From assembly GCA_003254925.1 (NCBI GenBank), contig QANZ01011824.1:40759-104758 (forward strand): a DNA stretch of 64,000 bases. The letters are read 5' to 3'. This stretch comes from Chamaecrista fasciculata (Eukaryota > Streptophyta > Magnoliopsida > Fabales > Fabaceae). The notes below the pieces were generated by a model. It was given only the letters and a program-made list of their open reading frames with translations. It was not told the DNA's origin and ran no database searches. Shown in pieces: positions 1 to 13,947 of the stretch (positions are counted from its first letter, which is position 1; every line of letters begins with the position of its first letter). The translations under genes and the position numbers were made by a program.

Positions 1-1039
1 AAATATTAAGGAAAAATAATTCAGATAAGATTCCTAAAAGTTAGGAAATTATTGAATTATAAAATTCCCTAATATTGGAGCATGAGGGTGGGGCCTCATT
101 GGAGTATTTTAGATTAATAAAATTGTTTTATTAATTTAATTCATGAATTTGAATTCAAAAGATTTGATGAAGATATCAAAAGATTTGATGAAGATATCAA
201 AAGATTTGAATTCAAATAGATTTGATGAGATCTCAAATCAGGATCTTTGGAGAATCATGACTTCCTAAGAGTTAGGAAGGTTTTTGATTTATAAAATTCC
301 AAAGGATAAATAGGGCAACATGGCGCCATCTTGGAGGACCTCTAAGGGAGATTTGATCTCTCATCTGATTCTCTAAGATTACGATTTGAATTTAAATTTA
401 ATATTATGGTAATATTATAATTTGAAATTCAATTCATGAAAGCCATATTATTATAATTTAGAATTATAATAATGCTCTAAAATAATTATAAAACCTAAGG
501 TGCTAGGCGCCTAGGCTAGGTGTGAGATCATTTTGTGATTTTGTCTTCCTCCTTGTAGAGAGAGAGGAAAATCGCCACCTCCATAGCTAGAGAGAGAAAA
601 TTTGATTTTCCTAAGGAGTTAGTGAAAATTCGAATTGTTCTACCTTTAGGGTTTTGAAAGAAGAAAAACAAAAGGGGTTTTGTTGTTATCTTCTTCACTT
701 TTGCGCCACCATCAACTTGGTTCAAGAAAGAGTTCTTGAATCAAAACTCTGTAGATTCAGTTCCCGGTTCCTTTAGAGAAAGGAGCAGAAGGCTAGCACC
801 TTGGTGCCCGACAAACTGTTCGTTTGGATCACCGGTGGAGGAAGGACGCTGATAGTGGACTTCTCGAACTCGCCTAAGTACAACCAAGCCGATTGAAACT
901 TTGAGGTATAACACTTTTCGTATCTGATTTGGTTTTAAATTCAGCTAGCGGATCTCCGGGGGGGAAATCTTGGGCAGCGCATAAAATTTTGTTTATACTT
1001 TTGCTTCCGCTGCGTGTTTTGCTCCGGGATTTCCCAACA
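1..1039 (+). mobile_element. LTR fossil, 3' part (probably Ty1/copia), cut by window start
   Basis: This is the 3' part of a long terminal repeat whose start lies before the window. It ends with a CCCAACA terminus at 1039, the usual CA end. Its last 30 bases (a TTCCGCTGCG...TTTTGCTCC block near 1004-1024) and internal blocks such as CCTAAGAGTTAGG match, inverted, the LTR at 47511-49655, so both belong to one family. LINE sequence follows directly at 1040, which suggests a solo LTR inserted into the LINE. Copia assignment rests on the terminus of the second copy (TGTTGGAGATTGTGCCC) and is an inference. Confidence 0.6.
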
Positions 1040-2560
1040 AGATGGTCTTTGGATTGATGTGCTTAAAGCTAAGTACAATAAACGTAGAGGGTTTGAGCTC
1101 TCTGATATTGTTAGAGGGAGTTCTCCTTCTCATTTTTGGGCGGATGTCACAGGTTTATGGGGAAAGGTCAATAGATTGTGCCTTTGGAGAGTGGGAGATG
1201 GTAGTGGGGTGAAGATGTGGAATGACTGTTGGGTAGATAAAGGGACTTGCCTGAAGGATGTTGTTTTTGATATTGGAGATATTTCTGACCCTAATGCTCT
1301 TATTGGGGAGTTTGTTGACACTAATGATGATTGGGATGTCAATCTTTTGAAGTAATTTTTGTCGATGGAGGTTATTGATAAGATTAGGGTTGTCCATCAT
1401 CCTATGGTGGGTATGCCTAATAATATCAGATGGGGGGTTGATAGTTCTGGGTTGTTTAGTGTTAAATCTTGCTATAATGAGTTTATGGGAGAGAAGTTGG
1501 GGATGGTTGATAGGAAGTGGGATGTGATATGGAGATGGAAAGGGCCTGAGAGGGTTAAATTTTTTCTGTGGATTGTTGGACACAATAGACTCTGTACAAA
1601 TTCTAGGTGTGCAAAGTGGTGTGCTTGTGATCCTAGTTGCAGTGTGTGTCAAAACCAGCCAGAGACAACTACTCATGTATTAAGAGATTGTACTGAAGCG
1701 AAAAAGGTTTGGGATAGGGTGTAACTTGCTTCAAAGAAGTCTTCTTTTTTTGGCGCTGATCGTTGGGGTTGGCTGTGGGAGAATCTTTTTGTGGATTCGA
1801 AAGGGTTGAACTGGAAATGGAGTGTGACGTTTGGGATTGCCTGCTGAAAAATCTAGAAATGGAGAAATCAGAGAATCTTTGACCCCAACTTTGTTGCTTC
1901 GGATTCTCCTGAAGAAGTCATTTTTTGGTGGTGTGAGCAAATTTATGGTAACGATAATCAGACTAAGAAGATAAATATGAAAGTTTTGAATGAGAATCTA
2001 CCTCAAATTCGATGGAATCCACCGGATGAGGGTTGGGTTAAGGTGAACTCTGATGTGTCGGTGATTAGCGATTTGGGTCGTGCTTCTTGTGGGGGATTGA
2101 TAAGAAACTCTGAGGGATTGTGGGTTGGTGGTTTCGCTAAAAATATTGGCGATTATGATGTGCTTAAGGCTGAATTATGGGGAATCTATGAAGGTTTAAA
2201 ACTTGCTTGGAGGCTTAATTGTAGAAAAGTTATGGTGGAGTCGGATTCCTTGTGTGCTATCAATCTGATTTCGAAGAATTTTTCTGGTTGTGGGGAGGTG
2301 TTCTTGACGCTATCGAGAAGATTCTTCAAAGAGAATGGAGCTTCGCGTTTGTTCATATGTTGCGTGAAGGGAATAGGTGTGCTGATTGTATTGCTAGTTG
2401 GGCTTTGGGCTGTAATGAGGATTTCGTTACTTGGAATGATCCTCCTGCTTTTTTGGGTTTATCTTTGTTTGAGGATAGATTTGGGGCTGTTGTCCCTAGA
2501 GGTTTTTAGTTGTTTGTTTTGTTTTTTGGCTGGTTAGCCAGTGTACCCTACCAAAAAAAA
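1040..2560 (+). mobile_element. LINE (L1-type) 3' end: zf-RVT plus RNase H, degraded
   Basis: This is the 3' end of a plant L1-type non-LTR retrotransposon. Translated blocks run in LINE order. At 1040-1721 is the zinc-binding reverse-transcriptase region (zf-RVT), with a W-x-W-K-G-P-E-R-V-K-F-F-L-W block followed by C-x2-C and H/C residues. At 1977-2509 is an RNase H domain with N-S-D, K-A-E-L, E-S-D-S and N-R-C-A-D motifs carrying the expected acidic residues. An A-rich tail starts at about 2552. It is not functional: stops occur at 1353 and 1722, RNase H shifts frame near 2285, and the upstream RT part is absent here, cut off by the LTR at 1-1039. Confidence 0.85.
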
Positions 2561-3083
2561 ATATCTCTATATATTATTATCACTCTTTCTTAGGGATCAT
2601 TATTTGAATATCATATTAATAATCAATCTTTATTATTTTATATGTTTTTATTGTTTGGTAGTTAAATAATATAACTAGAATTGTAACAAAAAAATAAGTA
2701 AAATTAAATATCATCTATAAATGAAATAATTATAAAAATATTAGTGTGACTTGATATTTAAACTCATTTCACTTCACTATTTATATTATCAATTATCAAA
2801 TTTCCTATTGAAGTTAGCGATTCATTGTTATATAAACTATATTTATTAAATGAAAAAGTCTAAGATGCAAAGTGGGGTATGCATACAATTACAACGTGAC
2901 ATGATCTCTATTTTTTAAGTAATTTAATGATGAAAAATAATAAAGAAAGATAATTTTTTTAACTAATCAAAACTATATATAGAGCCACATCACTAGTTGA
3001 ATATTTTCAGATATTGTATACATTCACTACTTATTTTTATAATGTTAATAAACAAACTTTTATTTAATATGTAGTTTTGAATA
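2561..3083. other. AT-rich spacer, nothing recognised
   Basis: I see no coding exon, RNA gene or complete repeat. The sequence is very AT-rich and sits between the LINE tail and the next fold-back element. Confidence 0.6.
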
Positions 3084-3765
3084 GGCCAAAGTTTTAAATT
3101 GGTCCCATATGTATAGGGTAGATTTTAAATTAGTCTTTTATCTTTTATTTGTTTTATATTGGTCTTATATATTTTCATAATGTTTTAAATTGGTTTCAAA
3201 CCTACTACTTTGGTCTTTGAGAAGTGATTTGACGTGTTTACTAGCGATCTTAACTAGGCAGGACAAAAAACATCTTCAAGAGTAAGCATATAGTTTCGAA
3301 TTCGTCGTATTTGAGCTTGAAATCTTATATTATATGGCTCCACCCCTTTCTGGTCGTCCACATTTTAAAATTATAGTACAAAATTAATAATAAGAGGAAA
3401 ATTATTATTTGATCCCTTCTTTTTTACTGTGTTAACAATTTAGTCCCTCATTTATTTTACATACATATTTGCGTGCCCGTTAGGGCACGCAAAGCCTCTA
3501 GTGAAAGATATGAATATGTACAACTTTACTTATTTGACTGTGAAACGAGTTATCTATTTATGAGATTCAATTTGATTTTGTTTGTTGATGTTTCCAAAAT
3601 ACTTACAAAAGAAACTTATAGCTTTAAGTTTGTCGTATTTGAATTTAAAATGAAAAAGATAGGATTACATTCAAAATTTATGAAATTAATTTAAAATATC
3701 ATAAAAATATATAAAATTAATCTAAAACAAATGAAAGATAAATGATGAAATTTGAAACTTTAGCC
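3084..3765. mobile_element. Mutator-like fold-back element with a nested Helitron
   Basis: The left arm begins GGCCAAAG and carries TTTTAAATTGGTCC-type modules; the right end is its inverse (ACTTTAGCC at 3756-3765). The flanks are near-identical 8-mers, TTTGAATA on the left and TTTGGATA on the right, as expected for a Mutator-like target duplication. Without the nested 179-bp Helitron (3323-3501) the element is about 503 bp, close to the 524-bp relative at 44905-45428 with the same GGCCAAAG start. It has no coding capacity, so it is non-autonomous. Confidence 0.65.
3323..3501 (+). mobile_element. Non-autonomous Helitron, 179 bp, copy 1
   Basis: It starts TCTTATATTATATGGC after an A and ends in CTAG before a T, the A|T insertion pattern of Helitrons. 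Just inside the 3' end is a hairpin, GCGTGCCC-gtta-GGGCACGC, followed by AAAGCCTCTAG. A second copy of identical length lies at 21334-21512. There is no target duplication, as expected for rolling-circle insertion, and no Rep/helicase gene, so it must be mobilised in trans. It sits inside the fold-back element at 3084-3765 and is therefore younger than that element. Confidence 0.85.
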
Positions 3766-4040
3766 TTTGGATACAAATAAATTTAAAAGATAAAATCTAA
3801 TTAAAAATTATTTAAATATTTAAGTTAACTGCAAGTATGCAACCCAATTTGTTTTAATAATAATCCATTAAAAGAAGTAGAAAATATGTAGATATATAAT
3901 AATCAGAAACACTAAAAAGGAGCAATGCGTAGAGTACAGGATGATGAATTTATAACCGCCTTTGCTGCAATTGATCACTACGATTTTTCGAGTCGATCGA
4001 GTTTGGTTTCACTTTCGTGGATTCCTCCACAGCTTCTGCA

Positions 4041-7000
4041 ATGGACTCGATTCCTTATCACGATGGCAACATATACAATTTGCTCGACAGCCGAAACCTC
4101 GACACACGCCTAGTATTTCTTTTCACCCTTTGATTTTTATTATTTTCTTTTCTGAGTTTCGAAAGTATTTTTGAGCTCGAAATTAGCATGGAGTTTCTAA
4201 TTTACAACCTGTTCGGTGATAAATTTGATGCGTGGATGATCAGGATGTGTTATTCACAGTTCTCTGGCTATTAATTTGAGAAATATTGACGTGCTATATG
4301 GTGTTCGTATGAATTCATTTAATCGAAGCTTATCTGAAATTTGCAAGTATTTTTTTTTCGTTGGGGTTTAAAAGTAAAGCAATGGGATTGTTAGTGGAGT
4401 GAGTGTCCAGCTTAAACCGATGAGCGTTTTGAATCTCAAGGATTCTTGTACTCTTCATATTTTTCTTGAAAAATGTAAACTACAAGTGTTGCTATTATGA
4501 AGTTGCCAAATTGCCGCTTTCGTATTTATTGGCCCCTTTGGCAATGAAGAAATGTTGAGATAGTGAAGTACGATGCCCTTGATCGTAATTCAGGCCAGAA
4601 TTATGAATGCCTCACCAAAGCGGAGGGAATTACGTGGATGTATTGCCTAGAAAGCTGACTGTGGTGGACTTGAATTGCTCATGTTCTCGGGTTTGAATGA
4701 ACCATTGAACTTATAAGGAATAGAGTTTAGGATATATATATAAATATATTTATATGTATTTGAAATTAAATATTGTTTATCTAACGCTTTGAATGTTAGG
4801 CCTGATCGGTTTTTGCGTCAAATCGTGTCCTTCTGATATCCGTGGACAATTGTATAAACATTAGGAATGGTGGTCCAGTCCATGAATCACTATCAGTGTT
4901 TGGCTTTGCTGATCATAGAATGTGATACTATGTTGTGCCTCGTGGTTTTGACTTTCTCTTTCTATTGTTTGTTTAGGATGTCAATCATAGTTTGCAGATG
5001 CATTCCTCGTTGATTCGGAGGCTTTGTCAAGAAAGAGAGTTAGAGGTTAGTATGATGACTATTTTAATTTTACTAGCATATGATGCAACAAACTTGGTAA
5101 GATCCTAAGGAAGATGCCAACTATGTATTATTTATTACATATGGATAAGAGATTTTGGTCGGCACTTGAAAGTAACATGCATATATTTTGAACTGGCTTT
5201 GTCCAAAATGGATGAAGTTATGCCGCTATACTTCATCTTCAGTTATCTCACACTCACACACATATTGTTTAACACTGCTTCTCTTCTGAGGATTATTAGT
5301 TGGTATGTGGTGAGCCCTTCTTATTGTATCGGTATGCAAAGATTAAGGATGTTTGAGATTGGATAAAGCCTATATGGGACAACTGCTGTATCATTGACTC
5401 TCTTTCAGTGTTTTTAGCTTTTTGTAGCATGTTATGTGCCTTTTATTTCTTGAATTTAATGTTCTTGGTATGCTTTTGCTTATTATTCAAACAGGGCCAT
5501 CGTGGTTGCGTTAATGCAGTGGCTTGGAATTCCACAGGTTCATTATTGATATCTGGATCAGATGACACAAGGGTATGGTAGAATTAATTTAATTGTAAAC
5601 TGTATTTGACAATAGTTTAAATGTAAAACAGAAAAAAATAGTTTGTGCTGGAAATTCTTTGAGTCATACAATCTTCTCTGGAATATAGTCATTATACATT
5701 TATTATTGTGATAGGAAACTATAAAATATAAACTATTGAGTTGAGATTCTTCTACAAAAAATTGTTTTCATGATAATTGGAGAGGATTGGTGCTGTTATC
5801 TGACATTTCTTTTTACAATTTGAAATAATTCATGACTAGTATGATGAGTTCATTTATGTAAAGACAGAAAGTAGATCAGTAAAGCAAATGACTCTAGTTT
5901 TTGTGGCAGTGAGCATTGAATTTTTTTTGTGAAATCTTGCAGATCAATATCTGGAGCTATTCTGGCCGAAAACTTGTACATTCAATTGACACCGGACATT
6001 CAGCTAATATATTCTGTACTAAGTTTGTACCTGAAACTTCAGATGAGCTTGTGGTGTCTGGAGCTGGAGATGCTGAAGTAATGTTCTGATACATTATATC
6101 TTTGTGGCTTATTTATGCCATTTCAATTCTTCTACACATATTTTGTTTTGGCAGGTTCGGTTATTTAATTTATCTCGCCTGAGTGAGAGGGGAGATAATG
6201 CCCTTGGTCCATCAGCGCTATACCAATGTCATACTAGAAGAGTCAAGAAATTGGCTGTAAGTCATCTAGTCTTATAAAATCTCAAAATAGCAGTTTCAAT
6301 GCTTTTCATTAGTCAAGGTGAAGGAAGTCAGACATAACATACTTCACATTGAAATATCATAGATCTGTGTCTTTAAGCTTCTTTTTACAAGGAAGTCAGA
6401 CATAACATACATCACATTGAAATAGCATAGTTTCAATGTCTATATTCTTTTTGTTATAGGTTGAAAATGGAAACCCAAATGTGGTATGGAGTGCCAGTGA
6501 AGATGGGACCCTGAGACAGCATGATTTTCGGGAAGGCACTTCTTGTCCTCCAGCAGGGTCTTCCCACCAAGAATGTCGTAATGTTCTTGTAAGTGATTTT
6601 ATCCAGTTTTAGTCATGCATCCCTGCCTGTTTTTTTCTAATGTGATTTAATCTTCAGTACCATTTTACCAGGTGGGAGGTTGGGTTGAAGTATCTGAAAT
6701 TACTTAGTTATATGAATGCAAGTTTATGAGAGTTGCCATAAAAAAAAAAAGTTTCTGTGTAGACTTTGGTTGTTTCTCTTGATAATGGGTTTGTCTGCTG
6801 TCTTTCAGCTTTAGCAACTCTATATTATGAGGTTTCTTAATCTGACTGTTTGAGCTCTATCTATTATATTCTAATTGCTTTAATTGGAGAAGGGTTTGAT
6901 TAACTCTCTTTGACCTTTTCTTTTTCACTGAAAGTTAGTAAGTGAAATTGAGACTATTTGTTAGCTCGAGCTATACATTCATTGGAAGTTGTAACAAATG

Positions 7001-10000
7001 CTTTTGTTCAATGTTTAATGTCAGCTTGACTTGCGGAGTGGAGGTAAAAGGTCACTTGCTGATCCTCCTAAAAAAGTCCTTGCTCTTAAATCTTGTGATA
7101 TTAGTTCTACTAGACCACATTTGCTCCTTGTTGGTGGGAGGTAAAGCTTCTGGTGATTCTTTTTTTGTTTTTGTTTTTTAATCCCACTTTTTTCTATTTT
7201 AAATCAATATCCAAATTTTTTTTTGCTTGCAGTGATGCCTTTGCACGTTTATATGATAGAAGGATGCTACCACCTCTGAGCTCCTGTCGAAAGAGAATGT
7301 CACCACCTCCTTGTGTCAATTATTTCTGTCCAATGCATCTTTCTGATCGTGTTAGTCCTTTGCTTTACTGATCTCTTATCTGTGTTTCCTGGTCATTTGC
7401 TTCGTGGTCTTTGTTTTCCTTGTTTCTACTATTCTCTCATGTTTGTTAAGATTATTTTTAGGAAACCATTTAGAAAACTTTCTCATTCCTTGAAAGTGTT
7501 TGTTATAAAAAAAAATGATTGAGGTTTATTTACTAAATGTTAATTATTTTTTAAGTCCCAGATTGCTAAATGTTTGTTCTCTAATACGCACTTCCTTCAG
7601 TCAATAAGTTCATAGCCACACTTTGCCCTTTGTGTTGTGCTCTGGGCATGATTAGAGGAAAGAGAGGGGGGAGGGGAGACACAATCCATTACCTACTGCA
7701 AAAGAAAGGAATCAATTGAAGTTTTCTTTTTTCCTTATTACTTTATGCTTTTGCTTACGCTTTATTGATGGTTGAAGTATTGCAATTACCTATTGTGTTG
7801 GTATTTGTGCATGTTATGGTTCATGTAAACACCATGTCAATAGCTTTTCAGGCATTATAGTAAAATCTGAATCTGTGATCTGTCTTATTTGTGGTCTATA
7901 ACACATGATTTATAAGGCTATTTCTATAAGGCTAAAGTTAATGTTGTCGCTCAAACTCTTCTAGGGACATCCAAGCTTGCACTTAACTCATGTTACATTC
8001 AGTCCTGATGGAGAAGAGGTTCTCCTAAGCTATAGTGGAGAACATGTCTACCTAATGAATGTAAATCATGGTATATTGTCTTACCTTGAATACTTCTTCT
8101 TGTTCATTCAAATGTTTTACATAATATTAGTTATGTGTTTTCTATTTGTTCAAATTTGTTTAGGAAAATTTTCAAGTACTTTGATCACCCATCAAACTGA
8201 GTGAAGGGTGCCGAAAGTGAAAAAGGGAAGGGGGAGGGGAAGTGGGGGGATGAGTGAATAAATTGTTCTTCTGTGATGTAATGTGGTTTCACTTTAACAT
8301 ACCTTTTGTCATTGTAACACTAGAATTACATATAAGGTTATTGATAGAACTCCTTGCTCTGAATAATACTAGAGACTGGATAACAGCCCCTTTATTCATT
8401 CAAATAAGATAGAAACATTACAATAGGTAAAAAACAGAGCAGCCAATGCAGTAGAAAAAAAGGAATTGAAACTAAGACGGAAGAATAACATATACGGGCA
8501 TTCGAGAGGCCAAGACTCTCCCAAAAGTTTCCCCAGATATTTCCTTCATACCCCAAAGTAGCTTCCCACCCTAGTATAACGGCATCCGCACTCACTCCCT
8601 CACTACAATTCCACTAAGTGTCAGAAACCGTTATGCTTTTCTCTCTCTATCCCCTATACTGTTCAGCCTACTCTTGCCTCTCCTCTTGTAAACCTTGGTG
8701 GGATCTGATGCAGGCCCAACCTGGTTTCCTCTTCTCTTATATGTCTTAAGTTCAGCAACCCCAATAGGGACTAGGCCAATCAGTTATAAATGAAAAAAAA
8801 AAAAGAGCTATGTATTATTATGATTTCATGTGCTAACCTTTTGGATAAATATATATATTGTCTGTTTTCCTCCATACACCTTTTTGCAACCCTAGGTAAT
8901 GATTTTTAAAAATACCGTATACAGTAATGTGAAACCCCTTCTTGAAACTGCATTTTTTTTGGGTACATTTATTTTTTTTCCCGGAAGCCGACTTCGGTTT
9001 TTTTGGTCAAGGGAAGATGAGCTTGATTTGACGAACTGATATGTAATGTTATAGTCTGGGAACTGAATACGGTTGTTACCTTAGCAAATTCTGTTCTGCT
9101 CATTTCCTTGTTACTGGATTTGCTTAGACTACAAAGTTGTTGAGCCTTGAGAACATATGTAACTGTAATATGCAGTTGGAGAGAATGGGATGCAATATAC
9201 TTCAGGAGACAATTTAAAGCTAATGAGTTACTCCCCAACAATTGATGGGGTAGAATTGCAGCCTCCGGTCATCCCAAATGGCTTTCCTAATAAAAGGAAT
9301 GTTGCTGCAAAGGTATCTTGTGTATGCTTGTTTGAGTTATATTAGGAATACGTTTTGAATATAATTTGGTGGAGAATTATGTTCTAACTGAGATATTTTG
9401 GTTGACTAATTGGGGTATACAGCTTGAGAAGTGCAGGGAACTAATTCAATTTGCCAAAAAGTCATTGGAGGAGGAGAAATCCTATTATGGAATTGAAGCA
9501 TGCAATGAAGTTTTGGATGGCCACAGCTCTATTGTTGGGCATGCACTCAAATTTGAATGCCTATGTACCCGTGCTGCATTGTTGCTTAAGGTTCTTTTAA
9601 ATTTTGTTAAGCTGTATCTAGCCTCACCGTTGAATTCTTTTTTTGGTAACATTTTGATGTAAAATGTTTTATAACTTCCTTTCTTATCCAGCGGAAGTGG
9701 AAAAATGATGCTCATATGGCTTTAAGGGATTGCTATGATGCTAGAAGAATCAATAATTCATCTTATAGACCTCTTTACTATGCTTCAGAAGCTTTGTCTC
9801 AGGTAATATGATGTACAGCTGTTTTACTATGTGGTTAGTTTGAACCTCTGATGTGTCATGGCTTCAGTTTGTATATGTACCACTAAACTTTGTATTAACA
9901 CACGACAAATTTGTGGAATTATATGAGGAATGTTAAACTAAATGAATGTGTCTAGATTAGATGCCGGTATCCGGTTTTTACAGAGCTGACTTGGTAGTGA

Positions 10001-13000
10001 AAATGGAGTAGAAGCTGAAGCATGAGTGTTAATTGACATTGATTCTTATTCTTGCCTTCTGTATGAGTTTGATGGGGTCTGCTGGACTGGGAGGACAATT
10101 AGTCCAGTCACTTCAGATATGTCAGCTGCATTTTAAAAGATGATTGATGTTAAAAACTAAGTTAATTCATCTAAGAAATTTTATTAGAGACAGGATCTTT
10201 AAGTTTTTGGACTGACTGAATTCTTTTTTTAATTTGATTAGCAGATTTTCAGTCTATTCTTTTTCATCATGCATGCTTTTTTGACTGTTAATACTGCCCC
10301 TTTAGGTATTAAACACATCATGGTTTTCTCCTAATGTTATTTCACTGGCTCATTGCAGTTGGGTAGACACAAAGAAGCTTTGGATTTTGCTGTCTCTGCT
10401 CATTTGTTGGCCCCTTCTGTTGCTGAAGTTGCAGAGAGAGTGGAGAATGTGAAGAAGGATATAGCTTCAGGTTTGACTAAGTTTGTTTTGCAGGTTTCTA
10501 GTAATTATTAAGAACTATTTACTTCAAATTGTGCTGTGTGTATGTCCGCATGCTCATACACACATGCATGCATAGATATATTCTTGTGCATGGAAAGTTG
10601 TTGATATTTCATTTCTAGTCTTGCTTTAGTTGGTAACAAATTTGAGATTGACCCCCCTGCACAATTAAAGAAATAAGTTAGTTTTTCACATTAAGATATA
10701 GTGCTATTTGACTGGGAAAGAGGTATTAAGCAAATATATGCCCTATTCAATGTTACAATAATGTTGCTCATGTGTAGTGCGCAAAAAAAAATTCAAGTTA
10801 CTCATTGTGCATTATTTGCAAAATGGAATAAATTCGAAATGGCACAGTCACTTAAAATCAGTCACTGAGCATATTGAGACACTTTCAGCAGTGATGTGGT
10901 GGTCCTAGATTGAGAAGATACATTGTTTGTGGCATGGATCCAATCTTATCACAAGAGATTGGCATTAGCAACAAAAAGTTAATTAGCAGGTTGGATATAA
11001 GGTTAGATGCCAAAGAAAATGGTGTTTTTAGATATAGTGATTTGATTTAGGGTGGTGCCTAAATTTACTGAAGTTGAGGAGGAGTTTGGAGGCATTGAAA
11101 TATTATTATATCTGTTGCAATCGTATTCTACTTTACCAAATTTATATTTATTTATAATATGCATGGAGCCTTTTGACAACTAAACTTCCTTAAATTTTAC
11201 ATTTGTGATATAGGTGTTTTTTATGTTTGACACATTGGGATTTCTGATGATTGTTGGAGTTTCTGTGAATTATGCTTTAAGTATGAAATGTAATTGTTTT
11301 GTTTATATATCACTGTTATTCTTAATTAAGCGTATTAATGATATTTGATTGTGATCTTTCCTGTGCATCAATATTGCCCTACACAATGCATTATTGTGCC
11401 ACGATCTTTTGAAACAATGGTGCAACCTGTGCCCTAGATTACTATGCATCAAGTTCACTGAAACATAATCCTCTAATTTATCAAGTTCATTTATATTAAT
11501 GGAAAAATAGCAAGTTTCTCTCACAAAAATGGTTATTTTTGGTATTGCTGGCAATTTTTTAGTATAAATGTCATTTTTTTTTCTTTATTTTGATTTGACA
11601 TGGATCTAATTTAACCAGCTGAAGCTGAAAAAAGTAATAAGACAAATGATGTAGCATCAAGGTTTGATAGTCGAGGTGGAAGAATATTATCATTGAGTGA
11701 CATACTGTATCGATCAGAAGCTAATAGTGATACTTCACAAGATGGTCAAAGATCTGACAGAGATGATTCTGATTATGATGAGGAAATGGACTTGGACTTT
11801 GAGACATCAATATCAGGTGATGAGGGACGTGATGTTGAATCCAATATTCTTCATGGGAGTTTAAATCTCAGAATCCATAGACGAGGTGACTCCAGAGAAA
11901 ATTCTGGCGGAAATGGCTCATGTGATTCACCCTCATCATCATCACAGAAAGATAGAGCATCTTATCAGGTTTGTGTTCATTTTGTCCATTTTAAACTTAT
12001 CATTGCTTTGTCTTCAACTTGAAGGTATGAAGGTCACAGGGTAGTACGCTGTCTGGGTTTAGAGTGACTTGGTAGTAGCTTGACCTTTGGCATGTTGAGA
12101 AGATCTAATCACAAGGGGCATAGCGGGTGACCTAGAAGCTCATAGGATCTTTTATTTTGCTCCATGGGTGTTATAGTGATGTATTTATTTATTTTTCTTT
12201 TGCTTCCTTTATATTGGTTCCACTGAAAGCACAGTCTTAGGCTGAAATGCTTCGTGTGGAGGGAAGAACAGAACAACCTTCACATTGCCAAAGCTTTAGA
12301 AAGTAGGATCTTTTCATTGGACGTGAAATATATATTCCATTTTAAGCCCATTAATTGCTTTATATAAGTATTCTGTTTAATATCCCTATTTTATTGTTTC
12401 ACTCTATAAATTACTTTTCCATTCTGGGCTTCTGGCTCATCTTTGCTGTTTGTTGATAAATCAGCCTGAAGCAGCTATTGATATGAAGCAAAGATTTGTT
12501 GGTCACTGTAATGTTGGAACTGACATAAAACAGGCCAGTTTTCTTGGTCAAAGAGGTATGTTCCGTTGTCCTTTATTTTATATAATTGGCGATTGCCTGT
12601 GGCCTTTGGGAATATTTAAAAGTAGGAAACTTTGTTTTCTCTCTTTTCTATTGTTTTATTATTGTGGCATAGTTGTTGTCTCAGAAAAATTTTTGTCACG
12701 TCGTAATCTTGTCTTGTTGAAGTTTTACACGAACTTCATAGTTGTTCTGAAAAGAAATTTCTTTTTATTTGAATGCTTGAGATCTTTTGAACTGTTAGGA
12801 AGCCGGATATCATATGATTAATCTGATTTCTCTTGTGACGTCAACATCTTGTGACTGATAAATTTGTGTTGAATGCCAGCAGCACAGTTTCTGTTTCTAT
12901 TCATGATTGTTTTTCATGCTTATTTACAGGTGAATATGTTGCTAGCGGAAGTGATGATGGAAGATGGCTTATATGGGAAAAGCGTACTGGTAGACTCGTA

Positions 13001-13947
13001 AAAATGCTCAATGGTGATGAAGCTGGTAATGTTGTTTTCCCCTCTGAAAAGTTTGGGCTATTAGTATTCTCATCCTCTATGGTTCTGATGAAATTGTTTC
13101 TCTCTTCAACAGTTGTAAATTGTGTACAGTGCCATCCACATGATTTTGTTGTGGCAACCAGCGGTATTGATAGCACCATAAAGGTGAGAATGGTGGTTCT
13201 ATGATGGATGGTATCTTTTTGGTTGACTTTCTTGACCTCTGAAACGTCCTTCTGGTGCATTATTTTAGATATGGACACCATGTGCTCCTGTTCCATCTTC
13301 TATAGCTGGTGGGTCAACCGGACCAGAGACTGCTGATGTGTTGGTTGCCATGGAAAACAATCAACGAAAGTTACGCCGTAATCGTGATACTATCCTGTAA
13401 AGCTCACCAAACCTTCTCTTTGACTTAGGAATATTAGCATTTAGCAGCAATATATTTCTGGGACCAGGTGGATGGTCTGGTAGTTTAGTTACAACTTAAT
13501 GGCTTAAATTATTTGGAAAGAAATCAATGGGGACTTTCTTGATTTCAATGCAATCTTGTCATGTGAACCAGACAGACACTTTTAACTGTAAGTAATTTTG
13601 GCGGTGATACTTGTGTAGTTGATTAAGGATGTGGAAAAGACTTCATCGCTGCCACTTATTGCTATAGTTGACCACTTATCCTCTTCTGTGAATTGGGTGT
13701 ACTGAGTTAGTCTAAATTCTGTTCTCTGTTTCCATGCTTCATTGATAGGTTGAATATAACTTTCCTTGTTCTTGATGCTTCTATAGCCTTTCATGTACGG
13801 ATACCTGCTCAGGATTATGTTTTATCTAGAAAGTAATTGTGTTTTATCACTTTATGCAGACCATTTGAGCTTTTGGAGCCATTTAGAATGCATGAGTTTC
13901 ATGAAGGACCATTGCCATTGCGTCCATTTGAATGTGCCCAAAGCTAA
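4041..13947 (+). CDS. ASG2: WD40/TPR protein, ASG2-like (DDB1-CUL4 substrate receptor)
   Basis: I built 19 coding exons with consensus splice sites and continuous frame: 4041-4112, 4977-5045, 5495-5572, 5943-6077, 6155-6256, 6460-6588, 7025-7140, 7233-7350, 7965-8070, 9176-9312, 9423-9590, 9692-9802, 10359-10470, 11619-11968, 12465-12555, 12930-13025, 13113-13183, 13269-13396, 13860-13947. The product is 758 residues, close to Arabidopsis At5g10940 from memory, and starts MDSIPYHDGN. WD40 repeats fill about residues 48-310 (G-H-R-G-C-V at 48; Y-D-R-R near 240 resembles a WDxR DDB1-binding box). A TPR-type helical region spans about 355-470, an acidic linker about 510-545, and more WD repeats about 610-690. 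The last four residues are C-A-Q-S, a CaaX box favouring farnesylation. In Arabidopsis ASG2 is a farnesylated DWD protein acting in ABA response and germination. The function here is by homology. Confidence 0.92.

Noticed and set aside
3925-4113. A 62-codon frame overlapping the ASG2 start in another frame
   Set aside because: It would be an overlapping uORF, but nothing shows the transcript starts that far upstream, and the downstream ATG matches the ASG2 N-terminus.
8340-8800. Possible antisense LTR-like fragment in ASG2 intron 9
   Set aside because: No termini or second copy could be found to support it.
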